Made by a program: the position numbers and the translations under genes. From the NCBI GenBank assembly GCA_947493335.1, contig CANLQO010000001.1, positions 1,674,001-1,738,000 of the forward strand: a DNA stretch of 64,000 bases, in the 5' to 3' direction. Shown here in pieces: positions 28,866-36,614 of the stretch (position 1 is the first letter of the stretch; the number at the start of each line of letters is the position of its first letter). Source of the stretch: an uncultured Paracoccaceae bacterium (lineage in GTDB: Bacteria; Pseudomonadota; Alphaproteobacteria; Rhodobacterales; Rhodobacteraceae). The notes under the pieces are model-generated. The model was given only the letters and a program-made list of their open reading frames with translations, was not told the origin of the DNA and ran no database searches.

Positions 28866-29975
28866 TCACAACGCTGAAAGCAGTCCGGGAATTGCGGTTT
28901 TGAACTTGAAAAATCCGGCCGTGGCATGGGGCCATGCGGCGGCATCAAAGGGCCGTATGATCTGCGTCAGCGGCACCTGCGCCAAGGCATCGCGTGTGGG
29001 GCCGGTGGGGATGTAGGATGTAACAACATGATCCAGGCGATGCATGGCCATCCATTTCGCGATATCATCGGGCAAGACACGCGGCATATCGCACAGATTT
29101 CCCACGAAGTCAGTCACTTGCGGCGCAACGGCCAAATGGCTCCGATGGGATGTCGTCTGGCAAAACGCTGTTGCATCCGGGGTGATGGGCAGCCAGTCGG
29201 GCGAAAGATCCTCTTCTGTCACCAAAAGCCCGATGCGCCCGGTTTTGGGGATGGGGTCCGACACCGGACAGGGCCGTGGCGCGGGATGCGGCGGGCCCTC
29301 CAACGGAGCAGCAACCGCCGCCAGCCCCTCTGGCACAAACCGCCCGTCGGTGTAGTCAGCAATGTTCGCGGGTCGCGCCAGATAGGTCTTGCCCTTGGTC
29401 TGCAAACCACCGACCCAGCGCCACGACAAAGTGTTGGATGCCGGATCGCCATCCAGCAGGTGCCGCAGAAAGAAATCCGCGCCAAGTGCCCATGGCAACT
29501 GCAGCGTAAATATCCAGATCGAGGCGAACCACATCCGCGCATGATTGTGCAGATATCCCGTTTTGGTCAGATCACGCGCCCAATGGTCGAAACAGGCAAT
29601 CCCGGTTTCACCCGCACAGGCGTCCTGCCAACGTTGCCGCAATCCGTCCTGACTTTGCACCGCGTTCCACGCGGCGGTGCGGTCCGTCTTGTACTGATCC
29701 CAGACAGCGGGGCGCAGTTCCAACCACCCCTTCCAATAGGTCCGCCAATAGACCTCCTGAATGAATTTCTCGGCGGCCTTGTAGCAATGCGCGGCGCGCA
29801 CTTTGCGCAGCACCTCTTCCTCGGTGATGACCCGGTGCCGCAGATAGGGCGACAGCGCCGACACATGTCCGGCCCGATCAAAGTTTCGGGTCCGGGCATA
29901 GGCGACCCCGGCCTTGGGAAGAAAGGCCTCTAACCGGTCAAGTGCTGCGGCGCGGGTGGGGGGAAAAGCGATCAT
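28866..29975 (-). CDS. Inverted-topology photolyase (NewPHL-type), FAD domain first
   Basis: The 369-residue protein begins directly with a photolyase/cryptochrome FAD-binding helical domain (about 1-235). Motifs: FIQEVYWRTYWKGWLE, GYLHNHARMWFASIWIFTL (canonical HNxxRM) and LLDGDPASNTLSWRWVGG. The antenna alpha/beta domain that normally comes first is missing; a smaller alpha/beta-like region (about 250-369) follows instead. This matches the NewPHL class, reported as light-driven repair enzymes for cyclobutane dimers in single-stranded DNA with reversed domain order. The stop-side neighbour is the RTX gene; pyrE lies 50 bases upstream. Confidence 0.8.
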   Translation of the reverse strand: MIAFPPTRAAALDRLEAFLPKAGVAYARTRNFDRAGHVSALSPYLRHRVITEEEVLRKVRAAHCYKAAEKFIQEVYWRTYWKGWLELRPAVWDQYKTDRTAAWNAVQSQDGLRQRWQDACAGETGIACFDHWARDLTKTGYLHNHARMWFASIWIFTLQLPWALGADFFLRHLLDGDPASNTLSWRWVGGLQTKGKTYLARPANIADYTDGRFVPEGLAAVAAPLEGPPHPAPRPCPVSDPIPKTGRIGLLVTEEDLSPDWLPITPDATAFCQTTSHRSHLAVAPQVTDFVGNLCDMPRVLPDDIAKWMAMHRLDHVVTSYIPTGPTRDALAQVPLTQIIRPFDAAAWPHATAGFFKFKTAIPGLLSAL

Positions 29976-30025
29976 GGGGCAGAGCTATCGCCGCCGCCCC
30001 TTTGGTCAAGCCCAGCGGACCGTTC

Positions 30026-30562
30026 CTATTCCGCCAAATCGCTCCGCGTAAAGACCGGCACCACCGGCAATCCCGGCACGCCAGCAATGCCCGGCGCACC
30101 GGTGCCACGCCAGATGGCACAAATGACCGCAAGCACCTCTGCCCCCTCGGCACTGGCCAGCGCATGGGCATCCGCCACGGCACCCCCCGTCGTGATCACG
30201 TCCTCGATGAATGTCACGCGCTTGCCCGCCACATCCTGCCCCTCAATCGCGCGACAGGTGCCATAGGTCTTGGCCTCTTTGCGCACAAAGGCGGCAGGTA
30301 ACCCGGTCTCAAGCGACAGCGCTGTCACCAGTGGCACGCCGCCCAGTTCCAGCCCCGCGATCACCTCTGTTTCCGGAGGCAAGAGCGGCTGCATCTCCTT
30401 GGCCAGCGCCCGCAACAGAACCGGGTCGCCTTCGAACCTGTATTTGTCGAAATACTGGGTCGATGTCTGACCAGAGCGTAGAAGGAATGTCCCCTCCAAT
30501 CGGGCCGCGCGGGCCATCCGATGGGCAAGGTCATCTTTGGTCATCGTGTCGGGAACGGTCAT
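30026..30562 (-). CDS. pyrE: Orotate phosphoribosyltransferase
   Basis: The 178-residue enzyme makes OMP from orotate and PRPP. The PRPP loop is VTFIEDVITTGGAV (about 122-135) and the flexible catalytic loop is FVRKEAKTYGTCRAIEG (about 95-111). The start at 30562 has GGAGA nine bases upstream; the ATG at 30544 is an alternative. At 178 residues it is shorter than the E. coli enzyme (213) but close to other compact bacterial and archaeal versions. An inverted repeat lies about 100 bases upstream of the start. Confidence 0.85.
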   Translation of the reverse strand: MTVPDTMTKDDLAHRMARAARLEGTFLLRSGQTSTQYFDKYRFEGDPVLLRALAKEMQPLLPPETEVIAGLELGGVPLVTALSLETGLPAAFVRKEAKTYGTCRAIEGQDVAGKRVTFIEDVITTGGAVADAHALASAEGAEVLAVICAIWRGTGAPGIAGVPGLPVVPVFTRSDLAE

Positions 30563-30657
30563 TGGGCTATCTCCGCAAAGCAAACGGTTCGCGCAATAGG
30601 CCAGTTGTCACCCCGTGTCAGCCCCCAAAGGACCGACCTGCCCGCGCCTGCACGCAT

Positions 30658-30687
30658 CTATCATCGGGGCATCTCCGGCGATGATAG
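30658..30687. repeat. Inverted repeat upstream of pyrE
   Basis: CTATCATCG (30658-30666) and CGATGATAG (30679-30687) are perfect nine-base arms around a 12-base loop. It lies between the lyxose isomerase gene and pyrE, both minus strand. It has no T-run in the direction of transcription, so it could be an operator or leader structure of pyrE, or a weak terminator of the upstream gene. Confidence 0.5.
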
Positions 30688-30816
30688 TTAACGCCGCTTC
30701 AGACCTTGGCCCGCATGGTGTGTGCACGGGTTGTGCATCGGTTGTGTATGCCGAAAAACTGCCGTGCGGTGCTGTCAGACCTGCTTTAGATCACCCGAAA
30801 GAAGGCCAGCTGGCGC

Positions 30817-31503
30817 TCAGGCAAGCCAGGTCTTGTAATCGCTGACAAGCAGATGCGTCGGGTCCACGTCTTCCTCAATATTCGCGAAGCGGCCAATCGG
30901 TTCGCGGAAGATATTATCGGTCTCATCATCATTGACGGTGCTGACCTCTCCGATCAGCACATCACCGCCTTCGCCCCAGAACGCATGCCAATCGCCGGGC
31001 ATCAACGTCACGCTTTCTCCGGGGTTAAGCCGCAGCTTTTCACCCGGACCATAGGGCCGTTTCAACCCATCACACCAAACCGTGCCGCCGGTCGTTTCGC
31101 TGAAATTGCCGTCCGCATCTGATCCGAAAAGCTCAATCACCAGCGTCGCGCCGCCCCGGTTAATGATGTCTTCGGCCTTGATGACATGGGTATGCATCGG
31201 GGAAAGCTGGTTTTCTTTTGAAATCAACAGCTTCTCGGCATAGCACATGCCGCCGCCACGCTGCAGATCGGCCAGCCGTCCGTTGCGCAGGGTGAACAGG
31301 AACAGCCCCATTTCATCATAACGCCCCGCGCCATAGTCGGTAATGTCCCAACCGTTCCGGGCGCTGATGACCTCTGCCGCTTCCTCTTTGCGGGCCTTAA
31401 ATTCCGCAGGTGTCCAATAGGCCCAGGGCGGCAGCGTAAACCCGTAAGAGCGCATCAGATCATCGGCCTCGGCCATGATGTCGTTGATGGTAGAGCGTTT
31501 CAT
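30817..31503 (-). CDS. D-lyxose/D-mannose isomerase family protein
   Basis: The 228-residue cupin-type sugar isomerase interconverts D-lyxose and D-xylulose (or D-mannose and D-fructose) in known members. The metal site is visible as SPMHTHVIKAEDIINRGG (two His and Glu) with a further His in LMPGDWHAFWGEGG. The start at 31503 follows a perfect AGGAGG. Nothing sugar-specific is next to it; the upstream amidotransferase-like gene is 143 bases away on the same strand. Confidence 0.85.
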   Translation of the reverse strand: MKRSTINDIMAEADDLMRSYGFTLPPWAYWTPAEFKARKEEAAEVISARNGWDITDYGAGRYDEMGLFLFTLRNGRLADLQRGGGMCYAEKLLISKENQLSPMHTHVIKAEDIINRGGATLVIELFGSDADGNFSETTGGTVWCDGLKRPYGPGEKLRLNPGESVTLMPGDWHAFWGEGGDVLIGEVSTVNDDETDNIFREPIGRFANIEEDVDPTHLLVSDYKTWLA

Positions 31504-31646
31504 AAGCGGCCTCCTGCAGATATCGGCCCTACATGGACTTCCGAAACTGATTACGGCAAGTCGAAAATGGTGTTTTGTGGCACATTCGTCAGACTTCAAA
31601 ATGTCATCTGACGCATCACATTAAATGCTTTACATTCAGCGGCTTG

Positions 31647-32423
31647 TCAGGCGCTGCGCAGCTTCCCCGCCCGCACCCCGGCCCGCCAGTCCCGTGCGGC
31701 GGCGCCAAAGGATTCAAACAACGGGCGCGAAACCGGATCATCCGCCGCATTCCACTCCGGATGCCACTGCACGCCAAGTGTATAGCCGGGCGCACCCGCG
31801 ATATAGATCGCCTCGGGCGTGCCGTCGGGCGCATGCCCGTCGATGATAACCCTTTGACCGGGTTCACGAATGCCCTGCCCGTGCAGTGTGTTGGTCAGCA
31901 CCTCTTGCGCCCCCATCAAGCGATGGAACGGGCCATCCTTGGTGAACGTCACCGTGTGACGCAGGGCAAATTTCTCTTCGAGCGTGCCATCGGGCGGCAT
32001 GCGGTGATTGTCCCGCCCCGGCAGGTCGCGGATTTCGAAATCCAGCGTGCCGCCAAAGGCCACGTTAAGTTCTTGAAAACCGCGGCAAATCGCCAGCAGG
32101 GGTTGCCCCGCCTCGACCAGCGCGCGCATCAGCGGCAAGGTCAGTTGGTCGCGCTTGCGATCAAAGGCACCGTGCGCTTCTGTCGGGGCTTCACCGTATT
32201 CCTCGGGGTGGACGTTCGGCCGACCACCGGTAAACAGAAAACCGTCGCAAGTCGCCATGAGTTCTTGAACAGAGGCCATTTCCGGGTCCGACGGCACAAT
32301 CAACGGCACAGCGTCAGAGACGTGGCGCACAGCCTCGCAATTCATCGTGCCCGCGGCTTGCGCGGGGTACTGATCATTGATCAGATAGCTGTTTCCGATG
32401 ATCCCGATGACCGGTCTTTGCAT
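31647..32423 (-). CDS. Class I glutamine amidotransferase-like hydrolase (PuuD family)
   Basis: The 258-residue protein resembles gamma-glutamyl-gamma-aminobutyrate hydrolase. It begins MQRPVIGIIGNSYLIND. The nucleophile elbow is PLLAICRGFQELNVAFGG, with Cys in CRG, and the catalytic His is in LGVQWHPEW. It probably cleaves a gamma-glutamyl amide in polyamine or related catabolism. The start at 32423 follows AAGAGG. It diverges from the P450 gene across 108 bases. Longer reading frames upstream are antisense to the P450 and are not part of the gene. Confidence 0.85.
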   Translation of the reverse strand: MQRPVIGIIGNSYLINDQYPAQAAGTMNCEAVRHVSDAVPLIVPSDPEMASVQELMATCDGFLFTGGRPNVHPEEYGEAPTEAHGAFDRKRDQLTLPLMRALVEAGQPLLAICRGFQELNVAFGGTLDFEIRDLPGRDNHRMPPDGTLEEKFALRHTVTFTKDGPFHRLMGAQEVLTNTLHGQGIREPGQRVIIDGHAPDGTPEAIYIAGAPGYTLGVQWHPEWNAADDPVSRPLFESFGAAARDWRAGVRAGKLRSA

Positions 32424-32531
32424 GTCAAACCTCTTTTCTGCCCTCAATCTAGTCATTTGCTCGGCGAAGGGAACCCGGCCCGGCGCACAGCCCCTTTGAC
32501 AAGGCTGCACAATAAAGGGGATGTCTTTCAG

Positions 32532-33734
32532 ATGGCTTATGATATCGGCGATCCGCAGTTTTTGGCGGCCCCAGACAAAATGCTTGCGCAGATGCGGGCA
32601 GAGGGGGCGCTGGTACGGATCAGGGTGCCGATGCTGGGTCAACTGTGGATGACAACAACCGATGCCGCCGCGCGGCAGGTGCTCAAATCGCCAGAGAGTT
32701 TTGTGCGGGACAATTCGGCAACCGGCGGTAAGTCCATCGCGCAACAACTGTGGTGGCTGCCGCCGTTCCTCAAAGCGATGACGCTGAACCTGCTGGGCAC
32801 CGATGGTGCCGAACACGCGCGGTTGCGCGGCACCGTTGATCGGGCCTTTGCGCGGCAATCCATCGCGGGTCTGCGCCCCGGCCTGACGACCATGGCGGAT
32901 ACCTTGCTGGACCAGATTGATCCGCGCCAACCCGTTGATATCATGTCTGCTTATGCCCGCCCGCTGCCCCTGCGCGCAATCTGCGCCTTGCTGGGCATCC
33001 CGGATGCAGACCGCGACCGCGTCGTCAAATGGATCGGGCCGGTGTCCACCGCCAGTTCCATGCCAAGCATCCTGCGCGCGATGCCGGGTCTTTGGCGTTT
33101 GATGCGGCACTTCCGGCAAGACTTTGCCCGCCTGCGCACCACCCCGCGCCCCGGTCTGATCAGCGAGCTGATCCACGACCCCGATGGCGATCTGACCGAG
33201 CAGGAACTGCTCAGCATGGTCACCGTGCTTTTTATTGCGGGCCATGAAACAACCGTGCATCTGATCACCAACAGTCTCAACGCCATTCTGCGCAGCCCCG
33301 ACCTGCGCAGGCACATGGCGGATCACCCTGACACCCTGCCCCTGACGATTGAAGAGTTCATGCGCCACACCAGCCCCGTGTTGGTGACAAAGCCCCTATT
33401 CGTGACCCATGATCTGGCGTTCGAAGGCATCGCCCTGAAAAAGGGAGAGATGGTGATGGCGGGTCTTCTGGCCGCAAACCACGACCCCGACCGCCATGAA
33501 ACACCCACGCAGTTGATCCCGGATCGACGCCCCAACGCGCATCTGGGTTTTGGTCATGGGCCGCACATCTGTCTGGGTATGCAACTGGCGCGGGCCGAGG
33601 CCGAAATTGCCCTCACCCGGTTCTTCACCCGCTTTCCGCACGCGCAACTGGCCGACCCGCACGCTGCGCCCAAGCCCTTGGGCAAAACCGGGATGAATGC
33701 GCTGGCGCGGCTGGATGTGGTGCTGACCCCTTAG
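32532..33734 (+). CDS. Cytochrome P450
   Basis: The 400-residue soluble bacterial-type P450 has all main motifs: I-helix FIAGHETTVH, ExxR in EEFMRH and the heme loop FGHGPHICLGMQLAR with the Cys ligand. The start ATG at 32532 has AAAGGGG about 11 bases upstream; the open frame before it is antisense to the PuuD-family gene. No ferredoxin or ferredoxin reductase is adjacent, so the redox partner is elsewhere. The substrate is unknown. Its end overlaps the end of the convergent GlcG-like gene by four bases. Confidence 0.95.
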   Translation: MAYDIGDPQFLAAPDKMLAQMRAEGALVRIRVPMLGQLWMTTTDAAARQVLKSPESFVRDNSATGGKSIAQQLWWLPPFLKAMTLNLLGTDGAEHARLRGTVDRAFARQSIAGLRPGLTTMADTLLDQIDPRQPVDIMSAYARPLPLRAICALLGIPDADRDRVVKWIGPVSTASSMPSILRAMPGLWRLMRHFRQDFARLRTTPRPGLISELIHDPDGDLTEQELLSMVTVLFIAGHETTVHLITNSLNAILRSPDLRRHMADHPDTLPLTIEEFMRHTSPVLVTKPLFVTHDLAFEGIALKKGEMVMAGLLAANHDPDRHETPTQLIPDRRPNAHLGFGHGPHICLGMQLARAEAEIALTRFFTRFPHAQLADPHAAPKPLGKTGMNALARLDVVLTP

Positions 33735-34159
33735 ACCTCTGCGGTATAGCCCACAGCTTCGATCCCTGCCGCTGCGGCGATCGCGTCGTTGTCAGAGGTG
33801 TCGCCGGTCAGGCCCACTGCCCCGATGATCGCGCCCTTTTTATCGCGCACCAGAACGCCGCCCGGCACCGGGATGACCTTTCCGCCGTAGGCCCCGTTGA
33901 CCGCCGTCATGAAATAGGCCTGCGCCTCGGCCCGTGCCATTTGCGCGGTCCCCGCCATGCCCAGCATGATCGCGCCATAGGCCTTGCCCTCTGCGATCGC
34001 AAAACGCCCTGGGGCCGCCCCGTCTTCGCGTTCAAATGCCTTCACATGGCCGCCCGTGTCCAACACGATGACGGACAACGGCTTTAGCCCCATTTCTTGC
34101 CCTTTGGCCAATGCCTTGCGGATGATCGTCCGCGCCTTTGTCATTGAAATCTCGGCCAT
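33731..34159 (-). CDS. glcG: GlcG/HbpS family heme-binding-type protein
   Basis: The 142-residue protein has the GlcG/HbpS fold with KALAKGQEMGLKPLSVIVLD, ALAEGKAYGAI-like (AIAEGKAYGAIML) and KVIPVPGGVLVRDKKGAIIGAVGLTGD. The family is found in glycolate operons and in heme-sensing systems; its function in glyoxylate metabolism is unclear. It starts at the base after the malate synthase stop, so the two are coupled. The E. coli glc operon also has glcG and glcB together. Confidence 0.85.
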   Translation of the reverse strand: MAEISMTKARTIIRKALAKGQEMGLKPLSVIVLDTGGHVKAFEREDGAAPGRFAIAEGKAYGAIMLGMAGTAQMARAEAQAYFMTAVNGAYGGKVIPVPGGVLVRDKKGAIIGAVGLTGDTSDNDAIAAAAGIEAVGYTAEV

Positions 34160-36304
34160 TTATTGCCCCATCGCTTTGTATTCCAGCCGCCGCTGATGCA
34201 ACACCGGCTCTGTGTAACCACTGGGTTGCTCGCGCCCCTTGAACACCAGATCGCAGGCCGCCTGAAAGGCGATCCCGTCGAAACCGGGCGCCATCGGCAC
34301 ATAGGCGGCATCGCCCGCGTTCTGGCGGTCAACCACCGCGGCCATCTTGCGCATGGCGTCCATCACCAGGGCTTGGCTGACCACGTCGTGATGCATCCAG
34401 TTGGCCAAGGCCTGCGCCGAAATCCGGCAAGTTGCGCGGTCTTCCATCAGACCCACGTCATTGATGTCCGGCACCTTGGAACAGCCCACCCCCTGATCAA
34501 TCCAACGGACCACATAGCCCAAGATGCCTTGGGCGTTGTTTTCAACCTCTTTTTGTTTCTGTGCGTCGGTCCAGCGCTGAAAAGTCGCCAGCGGAATATC
34601 AAGGATCGAAGAGACATAGGCCCGCCGCCCGCCAGCCTTCAGCTTGTCCTGCACCGCCATCACATCGACTTGGTGGTAATGCAGCGCGTGCAGCGTCGCC
34701 GCCGTCGGACTTGGCACCCATGCGCAATTGGCACCGGATTTCGGATGTCCGATCTTCTGTTCGATCATCGCGGCCATCATGTCGGGCATCGCCCACATGC
34801 CCTTGCCGATTTGCGCGCGCCCGCTGAATCCGCATTCCAGCCCAATATCAACGTTTTGGTCCTCATAGGCACCAATCCATTGTTTACGCTTGATAAAGTC
34901 CTTGCGGCTGAACGGCCCCGCCTCCATCGAGGTGTGGATTTCATCGCCCGTGCGATCCAGAAAGCCGGTGTTGATAAAGGCCACACGGTTCATTGCGGCG
35001 CGGATACATTCCTTGAGATTCACGGTCGTGCGCCGTTCCTCGTCCATGATCCCGATCTTGACGGTGTGGCGCGGCAGGCCCAGCACATCCTCAACCCGGT
35101 CAAAGATGCGGTTGGTGAACGCGACCTCATCCGGTCCGTGCATCTTGGGCTTCACCACATAGACCGACCCATGGGCAGAGTTTCCGCCGTCACGCGCCAG
35201 ATCGTGCATCGCGATCAGCGTTGTCAGCATCGCATCCATCAGCCCCTCGTAGGCCTCTGACCCGTCGCGGGTCAGGATCGCGGGCGTGGTCATCAGGTGA
35301 CCCACGTTACGCACCCACAAAAGTGCGCGGCCCTTGATGGTCAGATCGGATCCATCGGGCGCGGTATAGCTGAGGTCATCGTTAAGCTTGCGGGTCATCG
35401 TCTGCCCGCCCTTCTGGAACGACGCCTCCAGATTGCCCTGCATCAGGCCAAGCCAGTTGGAATAGGCCAGCACCTTGTCTTCGGCATCCACGCAAGCAAC
35501 AGAATCCTCACAATCCATGATCGCAGTAACCGCCGATTCCAGCCGGACATCGGCCAACAAGGCCTGATCCCGACCGCCGATGGGATGGGCACGATCAAAG
35601 ACAAGCTCGACATGCAAGCCGTTGTTTTTCAACAGGATCGCATCCGGGGCTTTGGCCCGCCCGCGATAGCCCACGAATTTCGCAGGCTCGGCCAGTGGCA
35701 TGTCGTCGATCAGCAACTGACCCTTGTCGACAAAATAGCGTCGCACATCCGCATGGCTGCCCCCTGCAATCGGAAAGGCCTGATCCAGAAACACCCGCGT
35801 GCGGGCCACGACACGGCTGCCGTGACCACGATCATAGCCACCTTTGGGCGGCAGAACGCCCATGGCGTCCGTGCCATAAAAGGCGTCATAAAGACTGCCC
35901 CAACGGGCGTTCGCGGCGTTCAGCGCAAAGCGTGCATTGGTGATCGGCACCACCAATTGCGGCCCGGGGATTGTCGCAATCTCGGGGTCGACGTTTTGGG
36001 TCTCAATCTCAAAGCCATCGCCTTCGGGCTGCAGATAGCCGATTTCGCGCAGAAAGCCCTCGTAAGCATCGCGGTCAAAAACCTCGCCGCGCTTCTCCAT
36101 GTGCCAACTGTCGATCTGGCTTTGCAGGGCCTCACGTGTTTGCAAAAGCGTGGCGTTTTCCGGCCCCATGTCTTCAAGCATGGCTGCAAAACCGGTCCAG
36201 AACGCCTCTGGCGTGACACCGGTGCCCGGCAGGGCCTGGCCTTCGATGAATTCCGCAAGCTCCGTGGCCACCTGCAGGCCGTTTCGATCTGTCCGCTGGG
36301 TCAT
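34160..36304 (-). CDS. glcB: Malate synthase G
   Basis: The 714-residue enzyme condenses glyoxylate with acetyl-CoA to malate. Family sequences include [15 protein letters not shown] (metal and substrate region), [32 protein letters not shown] (with the catalytic Arg) and [26 protein letters not shown]. Length is close to E. coli GlcB (723). The start at 36304 has GGAG ten bases upstream. glcG follows without a gap. It would complete glycolate or ethylmalonyl-CoA-linked C2 use. Confidence 0.97.
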   Translation of the reverse strand: MTQRTDRNGLQVATELAEFIEGQALPGTGVTPEAFWTGFAAMLEDMGPENATLLQTREALQSQIDSWHMEKRGEVFDRDAYEGFLREIGYLQPEGDGFEIETQNVDPEIATIPGPQLVVPITNARFALNAANARWGSLYDAFYGTDAMGVLPPKGGYDRGHGSRVVARTRVFLDQAFPIAGGSHADVRRYFVDKGQLLIDDMPLAEPAKFVGYRGRAKAPDAILLKNNGLHVELVFDRAHPIGGRDQALLADVRLESAVTAIMDCEDSVACVDAEDKVLAYSNWLGLMQGNLEASFQKGGQTMTRKLNDDLSYTAPDGSDLTIKGRALLWVRNVGHLMTTPAILTRDGSEAYEGLMDAMLTTLIAMHDLARDGGNSAHGSVYVVKPKMHGPDEVAFTNRIFDRVEDVLGLPRHTVKIGIMDEERRTTVNLKECIRAAMNRVAFINTGFLDRTGDEIHTSMEAGPFSRKDFIKRKQWIGAYEDQNVDIGLECGFSGRAQIGKGMWAMPDMMAAMIEQKIGHPKSGANCAWVPSPTAATLHALHYHQVDVMAVQDKLKAGGRRAYVSSILDIPLATFQRWTDAQKQKEVENNAQGILGYVVRWIDQGVGCSKVPDINDVGLMEDRATCRISAQALANWMHHDVVSQALVMDAMRKMAAVVDRQNAGDAAYVPMAPGFDGIAFQAACDLVFKGREQPSGYTEPVLHQRRLEYKAMGQ

Positions 36305-36398
36305 ATGCGTCTCCGTCCCCTTCGTGTACGGCGGCATACCGCCTTTTTGCCAGAGCTAGCCCAACACCGCGGGCTTGTCCACAAACTGGTAAGGATTT

Positions 36399-36548
36399 CT
36401 AACCAGTTTTCCGTGCGGCACGGCACCGATCCGAGCAATAGCGCACCTCGTCCCAGACCCGCGCCCACTTTTTGCGCCAGGTAAAGGGCCGCCCGCAGGT
36501 CGCACACAGCTTGGTCGGCAGCTCTGCTTTCTTAACCATTTTTGCCAT
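36399..36548 (-). CDS. DUF2256 domain small zinc-ribbon-like protein
   Basis: This 49-residue basic protein has four cysteines in two pairs (LCATCGRPF and YCSDRCR) and a tryptophan-rich centre ([14 protein letters not shown]), which together define DUF2256. Zinc binding is inferred from the cysteines. It lies between glcB (95 bases downstream) and pepN, from which it diverges. The family is often found near cryptochrome/photolyase genes; here a photolyase is 6.5 kb away. Confidence 0.8.
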   Translation of the reverse strand: MAKMVKKAELPTKLCATCGRPFTWRKKWARVWDEVRYCSDRCRAARKTG

Positions 36549-36614
36549 GGCCCGCGCTTGCGACCCCCTGTTGCAGTGCTAGTCTGTGGGCACCCTGCCC
36601 TGAAAGGTCCCCGG

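Noticed and set aside
28584-28877. Plus-strand 97-codon frame between the RTX and photolyase genes
   Set aside because: No ribosome site, domain or conserved feature; probably chance in an intergenic region.
31575-32531. N-terminal extension of the P450 frame (319 codons)
   Set aside because: It is antisense to the PuuD-family gene, and the P450 domain and a ribosome site start at 32532.
32424-33368. N-terminal extension of the PuuD-family frame (315 codons)
   Set aside because: It is antisense to the P450 gene and has no family similarity. The natural start with AAGAGG is at 32423.
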